64,000 nt of DNA from Sclerurus mexicanus. Its lineage: Eukaryota; Chordata; Aves; Passeriformes; Furnariidae. This document shows, in pieces, positions 13,501 to 24,028 of the stretch. Position numbers and translations under genes: made by a program. The stretch is taken from NCBI GenBank assembly GCA_013396755.1, contig VWZF01003276.1:1489346-1553345 (forward strand), in the 5' to 3' direction. Each line of letters begins with the position of its first letter. Positions within the stretch are counted from its first letter, which is position 1. Below the pieces are notes generated by a model. It worked only from the letters and a program-made list of their open reading frames with translations, did no database searches and was not told the origin of the DNA.

Positions 13501-15525
13501 ATGGCAAAGAGAAAGGGATTCTGTTTCACCTCTACTCTTTTTTTCATCCACTAGCAATCCTCCCATTATCTGCAGCACTCTAAGCTCCATCAGCTGTTTC
13601 ATCCAGCCTACTAAGAATTAATAGTCTCTTTATCTGTGAAGGACAGTCAAAGTGCAGATAGAAACACTGCCTTCTCCCATACTTAAAAGCGCATATGAAA
13701 TACCAGTCACCTTCTTCACAAAAGTATCAGAAAATACTTTTAAATATGATTTCTAACAACATTCCCACTTATGCATTACTCATCAAAATGGCCAAAAAAG
13801 AAAAAAAAAAAAATCACTGAAAATACATATGGGAGGATGGGCATCCTTAGCCTGACCAGTGATGATGCAGGGGAAATACATAGCTCTCTCTTTTTTTACT
13901 TTCTTCAAAATTGTAATTATTTTGCAAATAAATAATTCTCTTGTATAATGATTGTGATTTTCAAAAGACAATCTTTGTGACAGCATTTTATAATTTGTAC
14001 AAGACATATATTAAATAGACATTAGGGTAACCAGAAAATTTGAACAAATGGGGTCTTTAATAGAATTTCGTTGATTTAAATTTCTGCTTCATATACCATG
14101 TGAAAGGAAGTGTTATATTCAGAAAAATTGAATGGCAAGGCCTGTTTAAAACAGTGACTGCTCTGGCTATCACTGACAGTGAATGAAATTTCTGTTGTAT
14201 TTTAGCTATATATTGGTGATACGGACATTTAAAATTTTCTTTAAGTATACTGGAAATATATCTAGCTCTTACTTTTCAGAAGGACTTTTTGTCTTTCCCT
14301 GTCTACTCTCCCCTCCTAACTCTACATATTGTGAATTCTCTCAAGGAACTGAAAATAACAGGTTAGCACATTTTCCATGCAGACATATTGGACCACTGCA
14401 CATTACATAGGCTTCTTCAGCTCTCCTGCCTGACACCACAGAGTGTGCTAGGCTGTGGCTGGGCTGCAAAGGCTTTGCTTAGTCTCATTGAAATGGAAAG
14501 TACAATCAGCTGATGCAGTGAAAAAAATTATTAGGGATAAAGAAAACAAATTATTCAGGGAGAAATGATCCACAACTGTTTGTTATCAAAGTCTTTAGGA
14601 ATTACTTGTATAAGAAGAAAGGAATTGCATAATAAATTTAACTCCCTGGTTTGTTCTCAGAACATGAGTGAATCAGGTCAAAACTATTCTGGGAGCCAAA
14701 ACATACAAATGCTGAACATGCTCATCAGTGGGCCTTCTTAAATGTGTTTATATGGAATTTAATATTTAATGTTATCACAAATCCATTCCATATTGAAAGA
14801 AAAAAAAGGTGGAAAGTATCCTTTTTTTGAGAAGACAGAATATGAATTGGAAAAATTCCTTTAAGACCTCTCTTCCCACAGTGAAAAAAAAAGAAAAAAG
14901 AAAACAAATCTAATGATGCAGTTAACTTAAAACATACAGGCACAAGAAATTACTCTCAGCTTACCAGAACCAGGCCTGTTGCACAGACCATCACTGTGTT
15001 CTTCTCTACATCTTCTTTCAATATTTTTCAATAGTTGTTTTACACTGTTATCCACCATCTGTGTTTCACCACAGAGGTGGTTGCAATTCAGTTTTGGCTG
15101 AGGAATTCATGTTTTGCAGGAACAAGAGAGGAAAGGGTAGCACAAAATGGCAAAAAGGTGAGATAAATCTTGCAGTGGCCTTTGATCTCCATAGTCTGCT
15201 GCCTACCAGCTGTGATCCCAAGCAGAGTGTGGATGGACACACATGGATATACACTGCCAGTCTCCCTCTTCTTCCCTGCAGTTGGCTTTGCCATGCCACC
15301 TGTTCTCATACCACAGGAACATATTCCTTATTCCTAGGCTTGCAGGAAGGAGGAGGATGGGGGAAGCAAGAGAAGGTGTCTGTTAGGATGTGAGGGCAGA
15401 GGGGTTCTGACAGGTGAATCTCCAGCTTCCCCACAATGACTGTCTCGCTGTGGGGAGATTGTTGGTCACAGACTAATATGGGCAATTGCACAAGATACGT
15501 GACATTGTGTGTGTCTGATGGACAA
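7501..15525. other. Unannotated noncoding DNA
   Basis: No exon or RNA gene recognised over about 8 kb. The longest open frame is 143 codons at 13023-13454 (plus); two other frames, one on each strand, overlap it, and it has no family motif. A 12-bp perfect palindrome lies at 12767-12778. Short A runs at 13799-13813 and 14885-14905 are low complexity only. Confidence 0.5.
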
Positions 15526-15557
15526 ATTGCCATGGTAACAACCTATTGCTAAGCAAT
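15526..15557. promoter_or_regulatory. Candidate RFX X-box plus adjacent dyad
   Basis: Positions 15526-15539 match the RFX X-box pattern (GTNRCC, spacer, RGYAAC) except at the first base, with core TTGCCATGGTAAC. Six bases later, 15545-15557 is an ATTGC/GCAAT inverted repeat with a 3-base spacer, resembling a spaced C/EBP-type dyad. The motifs are seen directly. Binding or enhancer activity is inference, and no promoter or exon is identifiable nearby. Confidence 0.2.
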
Positions 15558-16429
15558 CAAGACTCTGAACAGAGTAGGGTGAGACAGAAACATATATATT
15601 TGCCATGCAGTTAAAGATGTAAAAGGTTGATGCCATCTTGTTCTGGGTGACAGGATAGGTTATTATAGTCATAAGGCTGAGGTTACATCATGTTTATAGT
15701 CTAATATCCTGCTTTTAATGGCTAATAACATTCAGAAACTTCTGTCTGGTCCAGACATGCTTTCTGTTCAAAAACAATTTTATTTGGAAAGTTTGAAATA
15801 GAATGGTTCTTGATTTCATTGCTGTTTTTGTTTTCTGTCGGGGCATGCTCAAAGAGAGGCATCAGCAAGTCTTCTGTTAAAACAACATCCAACTTATATA
15901 CATCAGGACTTCATTTGTGTACAGTAACAGTGTAGGACAAGAAATGTCTCTGCCAGAGAAAGCAAAAGAAGTGAGGTCAGTATGAGAAAAAACAAAGAAT
16001 GTGGGTAAAGACGGAAAGTGTGGTGTGCTATATCTGGGAATTCTGAGAAAGACAGGGAGGGAGAACAAAAGTGTGAATTATTCATATCTCTGATAAAAAA
16101 GGCATTACTATGTTTTAGTTGCTTCCTATTTTTCTGACCATTTTTTGGCAGCGACTTTGCTTTCTGGGCAGACCCTTGGCATAATTTCTTATTTTGTTCC
16201 TTTGAATGTTTTCTGTCAGCTTATGGTGAATATTTCTTCCACGCCTTGACTGAGTCCCATGCAGTGTATCTCCAAGGGCCACAGGGATGTCATGTAGTTG
16301 TGTATTTTCTTTAGGTTGCCAGTATCAGTATTAGGTTGCCAGTTGTCATGGACTCAGGGAACATGGCTTTTATTTAATTGCTGTCTCTCTTGTGCAGTGC
16401 TACTTGGAATGTAAATGCAAATTTTTATC
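15558..16429. other. Unannotated noncoding DNA
   Basis: Nothing recognised apart from a short local direct repeat of 'taggttgccagt' (about 16313-16324 and 16331-16342). Confidence 0.5.
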
Positions 16430-16445
16430 TTTTTTTTTTTTTTTT
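16430..16445. repeat. Poly-T tract (16 bp)
   Basis: Uninterrupted T run. It could be the poly-A end of an old minus-strand retrocopy, but the flank to the right shows no recognisable element, so only the homopolymer is supported. Confidence 0.8.
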
Positions 16446-17150
16446 AAATCTGGAAAGGGGGCAGATAATGATATACGATGCTGCATAATTTTCAGTAAGT
16501 ATGGACAAGGCAGAGACATTTCAGTACTTTTTTGCAAGTACTGTGTGTGTGACATTTCCTGTTGATGTCCCTGTTCTTAACAAAATGTTGCACTCACTGT
16601 TTCGCAGTGTGAACAATTTAATTCCTGCACTAACCAGGGCATTCCCTCTGCTGCTGGCTCAAGCTTGCTTATGGTTTTAATGGCTCAGATTAAACAATTT
16701 CTGAATATTTTTTCACTTGTACGCATAGGTTTTTCACTGTGTACGATAATCGTGTCATTGATGAAATGACGCAATTTTTTATAAAATGTGTTTTTATTCC
16801 CTATCATCAACTTGATGTGACCACACAGATCATGTACATTTTGTGCCTGCTTATGTGACTAATCTCAATACTTCTACCAATTCACTCTAGTGCAAAGGTT
16901 ATACAAACCCTACGGCTGACCTTTGCAGCCTCATATTTGGAATCAGGACCATGAGAATGTCTTTGCTCGAACTTCTAACTGCTACCAGCAGATAACTTCT
17001 CCAGTTCCCTGGCAACTTAATTATACATTGTAATTGATTTGAGCCTGTGAAGAAGTGACATTGTTGTGAAATGTGATATTACAGATTGATTGTATACTTA
17101 TGTAATTTTTCAGCCTTATATTATTTTATTGTCTTTGATGAAAGGAGAAA
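16446..17150. other. Unannotated noncoding DNA
   Basis: No gene or repeat recognised. AT-rich, with only short frames. Confidence 0.5.
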
Positions 17151-17270
17151 GTTGTTTTTTTTTACATTTTTTTTTTTGTTTTTGTTTGTTTGTTTGGGAT
17201 TGTTTGGGCTTTGTTTTATTTTTGTGGGGGTTTTTTGGTTTGGATTTTTTTTTTTTTGTTTTTGGTTAGC
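17151..17270. repeat. T/G-rich low-complexity block
   Basis: Long T runs alternate with TTTG and GGG groups, including tandem GTTT units near 17180-17195. The plus-strand frame through it (17086-17328) translates to mostly Phe, Leu, Gly and Cys and is an artefact of composition. It lies about 430 bp before the CR1 copy. Confidence 0.8.
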
Positions 17271-17699
17271 CAATACTACATCATCTGAGGATGTGAAATC
17301 ATGCTATATTTTCCTGAAAAGAGTTTAGTGATCAACAGTGGACACTGAGACCTATGAATACTCCAAATATTTTCAAATGAGCACAGAAGAAGTCACAAAG
17401 AAAGAAGCAGGCAAGACCTGTACTGTGCTGCACTAAGCTGTGTCATGCTGCACAAACTCTTCAACTTTAGGACAGAGTCCACCAGCTCATTACACTGGAG
17501 GAGCCTGCAGGCAGCTTCCTCTCTCTGCTTATGCTCCTCCATGGCCTCTATCTAATAGGTCAGTGAGAAGTTCTTATGGAAGCATGATTGCTGTCTTGAC
17601 TGTAGAAATGATGAATAGAGCTGTATTCACGTAAGAAAAGCCTGTAATAGCTCAAATGACTGAATGCTGGAATCTTTTACAAAGGAGGTCTTCCCTGCA
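17271..17699. other. Unannotated DNA just upstream of the CR1 copy
   Basis: No gene recognised. Part of the right side may belong to the CR1 element, whose 5' boundary is uncertain because homology only becomes clear near 17748. Confidence 0.4.
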
Positions 17700-19018
17700 T
17701 TGCTGCACATGCATCAGAGACATTTGATGCTGCACCATCTGGAGCACCCATCATCTAAAGGAATGTAAGATTGTGATAGGGCCCAGCCAGCATGGGTATA
17801 TGAAAGGCTGCTTGACCAATCTGTCATCCTTCTATGACAAAGTGACCCACTTAGTGAGTGAGAAGAAGGCTGTGGAGGTTGACTACCTAGACTTTAGTAA
17901 AGTCTTTGACACTGTCTCCATACCATTCTCAGAAATTAGCTGCTCATGGCATGAATAGGTGCATTCTTCCCTGGGTGAAAAACTGGGTGGATGGTTCTGA
18001 GAGTGGTGATAAATGGAGTTAAATACACTTGGTGACTGGTCAATGGTGGCGTTCCCCAAGGCTCAGTATTGGGTCCAGTCCTGTATAATATCTTTATTGA
18101 TGATCATGAGGGAACTGAGTTCAGCCTTAGGAAGTTTGCAGGTGACATCAAGTTGGACAGGACTGTTGATCTGCTGGAAGGTAGGAAGGCTCTGCAGAGG
18201 GATCTGACTAGGCTGGATCAATGGGCAGAGGCCATTTTTATGAGGTTCAACAAGGCCAAGTATTGAGTCCTACACTAGGGTTACACCAACCCCATGCAGT
18301 GCTATAGGCAGGGGGAAAAGTGGCTGGAAAATTGCCTGGAGGAAATGGACCCAGGGATGCTGCTTGACAGCTGGCTGAGCATAGGCCAGCAGTGTGCCCA
18401 GGTGGCCAAGAAGGCTGATGGCATCCTAGCTTGTATCAGCAATAGTGTGGTCAGAAGGATTAGGAAAGGGATTGTCCCCCTGTACTTGGCACTGGTGAGG
18501 CCACACCTTGTGTGCTGTGTTTAGTTCTGGGCCTCTCACTACAGGAAAGACTCTGAGGGGCTGGAGTATGTCCAGAGAAGGGCAATGGAGCTTGTGAGGG
18601 GTCTGGAGCATGAGTCTGATGGAGTAGTGTCTGAGGGAGCTGGCATTGTTTAAACCTGGAAAAAAGAAGGTTCAGGGGCAATCTTATGGTTTTCCACAAC
18701 CACTGAAAGGAGATTTAGCCAGGTAGGGGTTGGTCTCTTCTCCCAGGTAACAAGTGACAGAATGAGTGGAAATGGTCTCAAGTTTTCCCAGGGGAGTTTT
18801 AGACTGGATAGTACAGAAAGTTTCTTCACTGAAAGTCTTGTCAAGCACTGGAACAGCCTGCCCAGGGAAGTGGTTGAGTCACCAGCCCTGGAGGCATTTG
18901 AAAGACTTATAGATGTGGCACTTAGAGTTATAGTTTAGTGATGGACTTGGCAGTACTTGGTTAATGTTTAGACTCAATGATCCTGGAAGTATTTTCCAAC
19001 CTAAATGATTCTATGATT
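17700..19018 (+). mobile_element. 5'-truncated CR1 LINE with decayed ORF2
   Basis: Avian CR1 non-LTR retrotransposon; intact copies encode an endonuclease/reverse transcriptase that reverse-transcribes the RNA at the target site. Here only the 3' part of ORF2 plus the 3' UTR is present. Recognisable reverse-transcriptase blocks in order are: GPSQHGYMKG (17779-17808), VDYLDFSKVFDTVS (17878-17919), the GVPQGS region near 18050, GPVLYNIFIDD (18072-18104), KFAGD (18132-18146), and the C-terminal VKHWN/LPREVVES region (about 18839-18880). ORF2 appears to end at TAG 18936-18938. An 80-bp 3' UTR follows, with a 'ggacttggcagtacttgg' stretch and the CR1 terminus ATTCTATGATT. No target-site duplication is expected for CR1. 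Confidence 0.93.
17748..18938 (+). pseudogene. CR1 ORF2 reverse-transcriptase pseudogene
   Basis: This is the coding remnant inside the CR1 copy. It starts at about HLKECKIVIG and runs to the natural ORF2 stop. Damage seen: two residues appear to be missing between MKG and CLTNL (about 17808); the frame changes between about 17930 and 18069; and there are in-frame stops at 18264-18266 (TGA) and 18522-18524 (TAG, where related copies have Gln before Phe-Trp). The catalytic FADD box of this RT family reads FAGD at 18135-18146, so one metal-binding aspartate is lost. The copy cannot encode an active enzyme. Confidence 0.9.
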
Positions 19019-22000
19019 GTCTGTGCTATTCTTTCCTTGGAGTGTTAGCTCTATTAAGTGGCATTTGAAATAATAGCTTCCAGAATCGCAGCACATTTAA
19101 TATTGGGATCATAATGGGCCAGTACATGGGTCAGTACATCTTGTTGCAAAACATTAGTACAAAGCAGAATTGCTGTGCATGGTGAATGTTTTATATATAT
19201 GGATCTCCATATGTATGCATCAAGATGACTTTTTATAAGATGGTTTATTGATAGGTCCAAAATATGTTTCAGATCCTGCTGTGCTAACTCTAGAAACAAT
19301 GAATTTGGGAGAGTTGACTGCCTTAGAAAAACAGGAATGAACTGATAAGTAGTTTAATACATGACATTCAAAACCTGTGAAAATCAGACTAGAACAAACT
19401 GGCTTTTATGTATGGTTAAAAGGCAAAATAAATAGCAATTTGGTGTTCTTTCAAAGATATCAGCTATTACTCTACAGTATATGTGACATGCAATACACCA
19501 AGAAACAATTATTAATGAAGTGGCTGATAGCTTCATGCTACTAGAACACAGTTCAACATCTGAAGATAATGAGTTCTAGACAATAACAATGCAGTTCGCT
19601 TCAGGATCTGGAAAAAATTTAATTTACAGCAAACAGTAGTGCTACAGGGCAAACAGTGCAAAAAATTTTTGTCACTCCATAATCTCCAATCACCATAAAT
19701 TACACGGGAAATCTAACCTTCACTGAACTTGGGCTCTCTGCACACTAGATCTCTGAAGTGATTCATGGGATGAATTCATCTGATCTGTTAGCAGCACTCT
19801 GAGTAAACAAAGAGGTTGGCTAGTAAAGAGCAAGGCTTTTGAAGAGGATAAATTTGGATGAAACCAAGTTGGGATAAAAGAACTAGATTGGCTAGAACGA
19901 GATTTGGCTACAGAGCCTATTGTCTGCTTTTACTTGCCATAAACAAGTGTATGTACACAACAGTGCCCTGCTACTATCATTAGCATGGAGCTGCACCTGT
20001 GGAGCACAAAAAGGGGCATGCTTAGCATGAAAAGTGAGGAATGTGGGTTAGAGATGTGAAAATCAACTGTGGCGTGTGAATTGTCACAGCACCAGGAACA
20101 GGCACCAATATCAGTTATGAGAGTAGCTGTGCTGACAGAGATATGACTCATACAGTTCAGTGCATCTCAGGAATGACTATCAGTGATCTGACTAACAATT
20201 TGTCATAGGGAAGGATCAGAATTGTTTGCCAATGAGCTTTTGGGTAGCAGTAGCGAAGCATCTTCGTTGTTACATTTCCTTGTTTCAAGAGAGCTTTTCA
20301 GTTCAGCGTGGCTGCAGGTGTGAAGTATGGAATACCAATTTTTACTTGTTTTACCTCTCCAGAAAAGAAAATGTGACTAAAGAGAATGCAAGTCCATGAG
20401 GGAAAACATCTCTGCCTCTGAGTTCACTGGGAATGACTTGAAAAGGCTGCTCTTGGAAACACCAACAGGAGATCAGCTGGTGCTGACAGCATGTGACAAC
20501 TTCTCCAAGTTGAGATAGAGCAGCCACACAAGCACAAAGCCCCCTGACAGTTAAGAGATATGTTACATAGTCCTTGTTGGCATTCAGCCATACTTTCTTT
20601 ATTCTTCACTGGGTTATTTTAGGACTACAGGAACTTATGTTTCCCTCTAATCACATCTCTGTAGCTAGCTGCTCTTGAAGTCCTAGGACTTCAGAAGATA
20701 GAAGAGCAAAGGAAACAGTCAGGGAGCCTCTGACAGACAATGTATTGATGCTGAAAAGGCAGTAACAAAGTGAACGTCCAGGACACAGAACAGATGTGAC
20801 TAAGCAGCCAGACAAAAGCAGAGGGAAAAAATTCCTAGAATACTCGTTTTACTGTTCTCTTATGTATCAGGCCTATTAGTTGTTATGATCCAAAAGATTG
20901 GATTCAGAAACACAGGGATTGCTCTTTCCAGCACATTGGAAGCTAGTATGCAGATTATCTAGCAGTGAGAAAGGCCAGTAAAAAGAAAACTCGGTGTTTG
21001 GAGGGACATGAAAGAGATCTAGAAATATTCTGGTAAGCTCTACACGTCCTAATAAGTTTTGTTGCATTAATTGTAATGAAGTAATTTGCAGTAAAGAAGC
21101 AATCGCTGCTTTGCCACCTGAGCTTCAACTCATTGCAGGCTATATCTGCCCAGTGGATAGGTGTGACTGTAAGCAAGAGACCTGTGACCACTGACAATAC
21201 AGGTGTGCATTTGAACAGTGACTTTCAGGCTGAAGTTAAGACATGCAGAGCATGTACACTACTTAGAAACACCACATAAACACATGAACATGTGAATTCC
21301 TAAGGGTTAAAGGAATGATAAAGGCTTATGAAAGCTGTCTGGATTGGAAGGAGATGTTTTCATCTTGAATGTAGAGAGTACAAATGAGTGTTAACAAAGT
21401 TCTGTGTGGTTTTATGTTGACTTACTGTCATCTATGTTAAACTCTGCCTGAATGTGCCAGTGTTGGTACTTGTGTTGTCACTTTAAATCAAATTCTAGTT
21501 TATGTGTATTAAAGCATTTTTACAAAAAGTTGGCTTTCCTCCACAATATAGTGCTATACTTCTTGAGGCTACAGGACTGCATCCAGTAGTACTATATGTA
21601 TGTATGTGGATATGTATTTTTTAGCTGAAACTTACTTTGATGACCGCTTGATGCCTTTTTTGGAAAATAGAATAAATGGTGCATTGTATTCAAATGTTGT
21701 CTCCTAATTTTTATATGAGGATTCAGCTTTTGGAACTCCTATCAGCATGTTTGATATTAAGATAGACTCTACAAACAAGACCTCTATTGATTCAGATTAA
21801 ATAGTGATGAACTGTGTGTCCTGCATCTCATCGTGATCTTTGCAGAAATATGAATGGAATGGCATTCAGAAATGGTTGTAGAACTGCAGCCATGCACCTT
21901 TGAACATTTCCTCAATTAACTGTGATTTTTAAAAAATCTATTGGTGAGTTTCTCAGAGCGGAATTGTCCCCCAAGACATCTCAAGAGGATATTGTCTCAG

Positions 22001-22035
22001 TGTGCAGTCTAAATTCACAGAGTAAAGAGAAGTTG
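19019..22035. other. Unannotated noncoding DNA
   Basis: No gene, RNA or interspersed repeat recognised. Open frames are 81 codons or fewer, mostly minus strand, with no motif. Confidence 0.5.
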
Positions 22036-22074
22036 TTCCTGTCTCCTAGCACTGTTCCTGTCTCCTAGCATTGT
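22036..22074. repeat. Tandem duplication, 19-bp unit, two copies
   Basis: The unit 'ttcctgtctcctagca' plus three bases occurs twice back to back with almost no divergence. The small size and lack of homology to a mobile element suggest replication slippage. Confidence 0.8.
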
Positions 22075-22783
22075 TTCTGCCCATTTTTTTTTCTTCTTTT
22101 AGTCAGAATATTGTTGCTTTTTTATTTATTCTGTTGAGACTTTCAATGAAGTACAAGAGCAATTCCTGGTAATCAGCAGGGTGCAGCAGCTGGCTACAGC
22201 AGAGTCTTAAAAGTGGGCAAAAAAAAATCAAAGGCCATTTTTGTAAAACTGAACACAAACTCTGGGGATTCAGCAGTGTTCACGGAATTGTGACACCTTG
22301 TGCACAGAAACACTGAGCAAGGCAAAGCTTTTCTGGTGGCACTGGAGCCCACAACAGCTTGCAGGTCTGTGGAACAAGCTCTGGTGAGCCAGCAACAACT
22401 AATTGCCTTCTGGAAATAAAAAGGGGCAGCAAAAGGGACACAGGATCTTAGAAAACCACTTGAAGTCTTAAAGGTTATTGACTTCAGTTTGAGAATCTAG
22501 ATAGGCTATTTCCCTGACTTATTTCTTCTGCTATCACTTTGAGAACGCAAGAAGAATGACTCAATCCTCTAGCATCTTACATGTGTCTTAGTCATCATCA
22601 ATGACAAAAAAGTTACAGTATGGTTCTCATGTTGAATTGAAACACTTCCTGAGAGAATGGGCACACTTGATGCAATGCTGAGTCACTCTCAGCTGCTCGC
22701 CATTATTAGGTATTCAGCATTGCTAAATTGATACAATTAATTTTCCTGGAGTCCCATAAAAGTCTCTTTATCCTCTTGACAGC

Positions 22784-22877
22784 ATTATTTCTTTTCTTTT
22801 TTATTATAGTAGTCCGTTTGCTGCTAAAATATTATTTCTTTTCTTTTTTACTATGGCAGTCAGTTTGCTGCTATAAC
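22784..22877. repeat. Tandem duplication, 47-bp unit, two copies
   Basis: 22784-22830 and 22831-22877 are near-identical units. Each starts with 'attatttcttttctttttta' and ends with 'gtttgctgctaaaat' or 'gtttgctgctataac'. They differ at only a few bases. This is a local duplication, not a known mobile element. Confidence 0.88.
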
Positions 22878-23992
22878 AAAGACAAGCCAGCTTTTGCTCT
22901 TGCTTTTATATTTGAATCTCACAGAGCAATTTTTTTACTCTCACTTTTGTTCATTTATTTGTGAATCACTGCATCTTTCAGAATATGAATCTGTAGAACA
23001 TCATGCTCTTAGGTATAAAGTGAAAGGAAAAAAACTCTTAGCCATCTCCTGAAAAGTCACAGGAAAAGAATCACTAGAGATGCTGACTTACATACCAGAT
23101 GGTGTCCCTTAAACAAAACAGTTTGAATATTTTCTGTGAATTACTGAGGCAGATATTACCACTGAAGACAGGACATGCATATACAGTCCAGAATGCTTTC
23201 CATTTAACATTTTATTCTTCAGTTAATTTGACCAACATGAAGTGCTTGAAGGTGATTGCTTCCTAATTTGCACACAATTCCTTTTTCTTTTCTTTTATTT
23301 TTTAATGCCTGTTTCAAATTACTTTTGGGCATGGGTGATTTAAAGATATAAAAGTTTGAAAAAAGCCATATCTGAAAATAACTCCTAAGCCTTCTCTCTG
23401 GAGAAAAGCATGGTCAGGGTGGGTCTTCTTTTTTTCCAGCCAGAGAAACTGGATGAGGCACGCACCTTTATCCTGGAGTTCAAGATACCATAATTCTGCC
23501 TGGTAAAAGCAGATTTCAGAAAGGAACACTGGAAGATGGCTTTTTGGGTCTGTCTTAGTTTATCTCAGTTGCCCAGTGTGATGTAGCAGAAGACACTGAT
23601 TTTGTGGGAGGTAGATTCCAAAAAGTGGCTGGCCTCGTTTGCTAAATCAGCAGACAATGAACCCCATATTTGACTAGCACAGTGTAGGGATCTCAGATTT
23701 TAAAAGTCCACTGGAGGAGGTTTCCTGAGGGAGCAAGTATTATATTTTCTCTCTATGAACAAACTTTCCAGATCTCTTTCCTGTAAAGTACAGTACTGTA
23801 TTTCAAGCTGAAGGCAAAAACTCCTTCTTCTCCCTCTGAAAAACAATTCCTGTTAAACCACTGAAAAATATTGTTAAGTCCTTACCAGGGCAGAAAAGTT
23901 GCACTCTCTCCTAGTGCATCTGATGTGAATGAAAAAAGCATTCCTGTACTTTGGGAGCTGCTAATGACAAAAAGATCAGTTCCAGATTTTAA
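22878..23992. other. Unannotated noncoding DNA
   Basis: No gene or repeat recognised. Short frames only. Confidence 0.5.
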
Positions 23993-24028
23993 GCCCCCTA
24001 AAAAAGAATAGCCCCCTAAAAAAGAATA
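23993..24028. repeat. Tandem duplication, 18-bp unit, two copies
   Basis: The unit 'gccccctaaaaaagaata' is present at 23993-24010 and again, identically, at 24011-24028. Identity implies a recent slippage or duplication event. Confidence 0.9.

Noticed and set aside
17086..17328. Phe-rich putative membrane peptide
   Set aside because: It is produced by the T/G-rich low-complexity block at 17151-17270.
23540..23640. Possible LTR fragment, sharing 'gtcttagtttat' with about 41484-41495
   Set aside because: Only about 12 bases are shared, with no TG/CA ends, poly-A signal or target duplication. No endogenous retrovirus is supported anywhere in the window.
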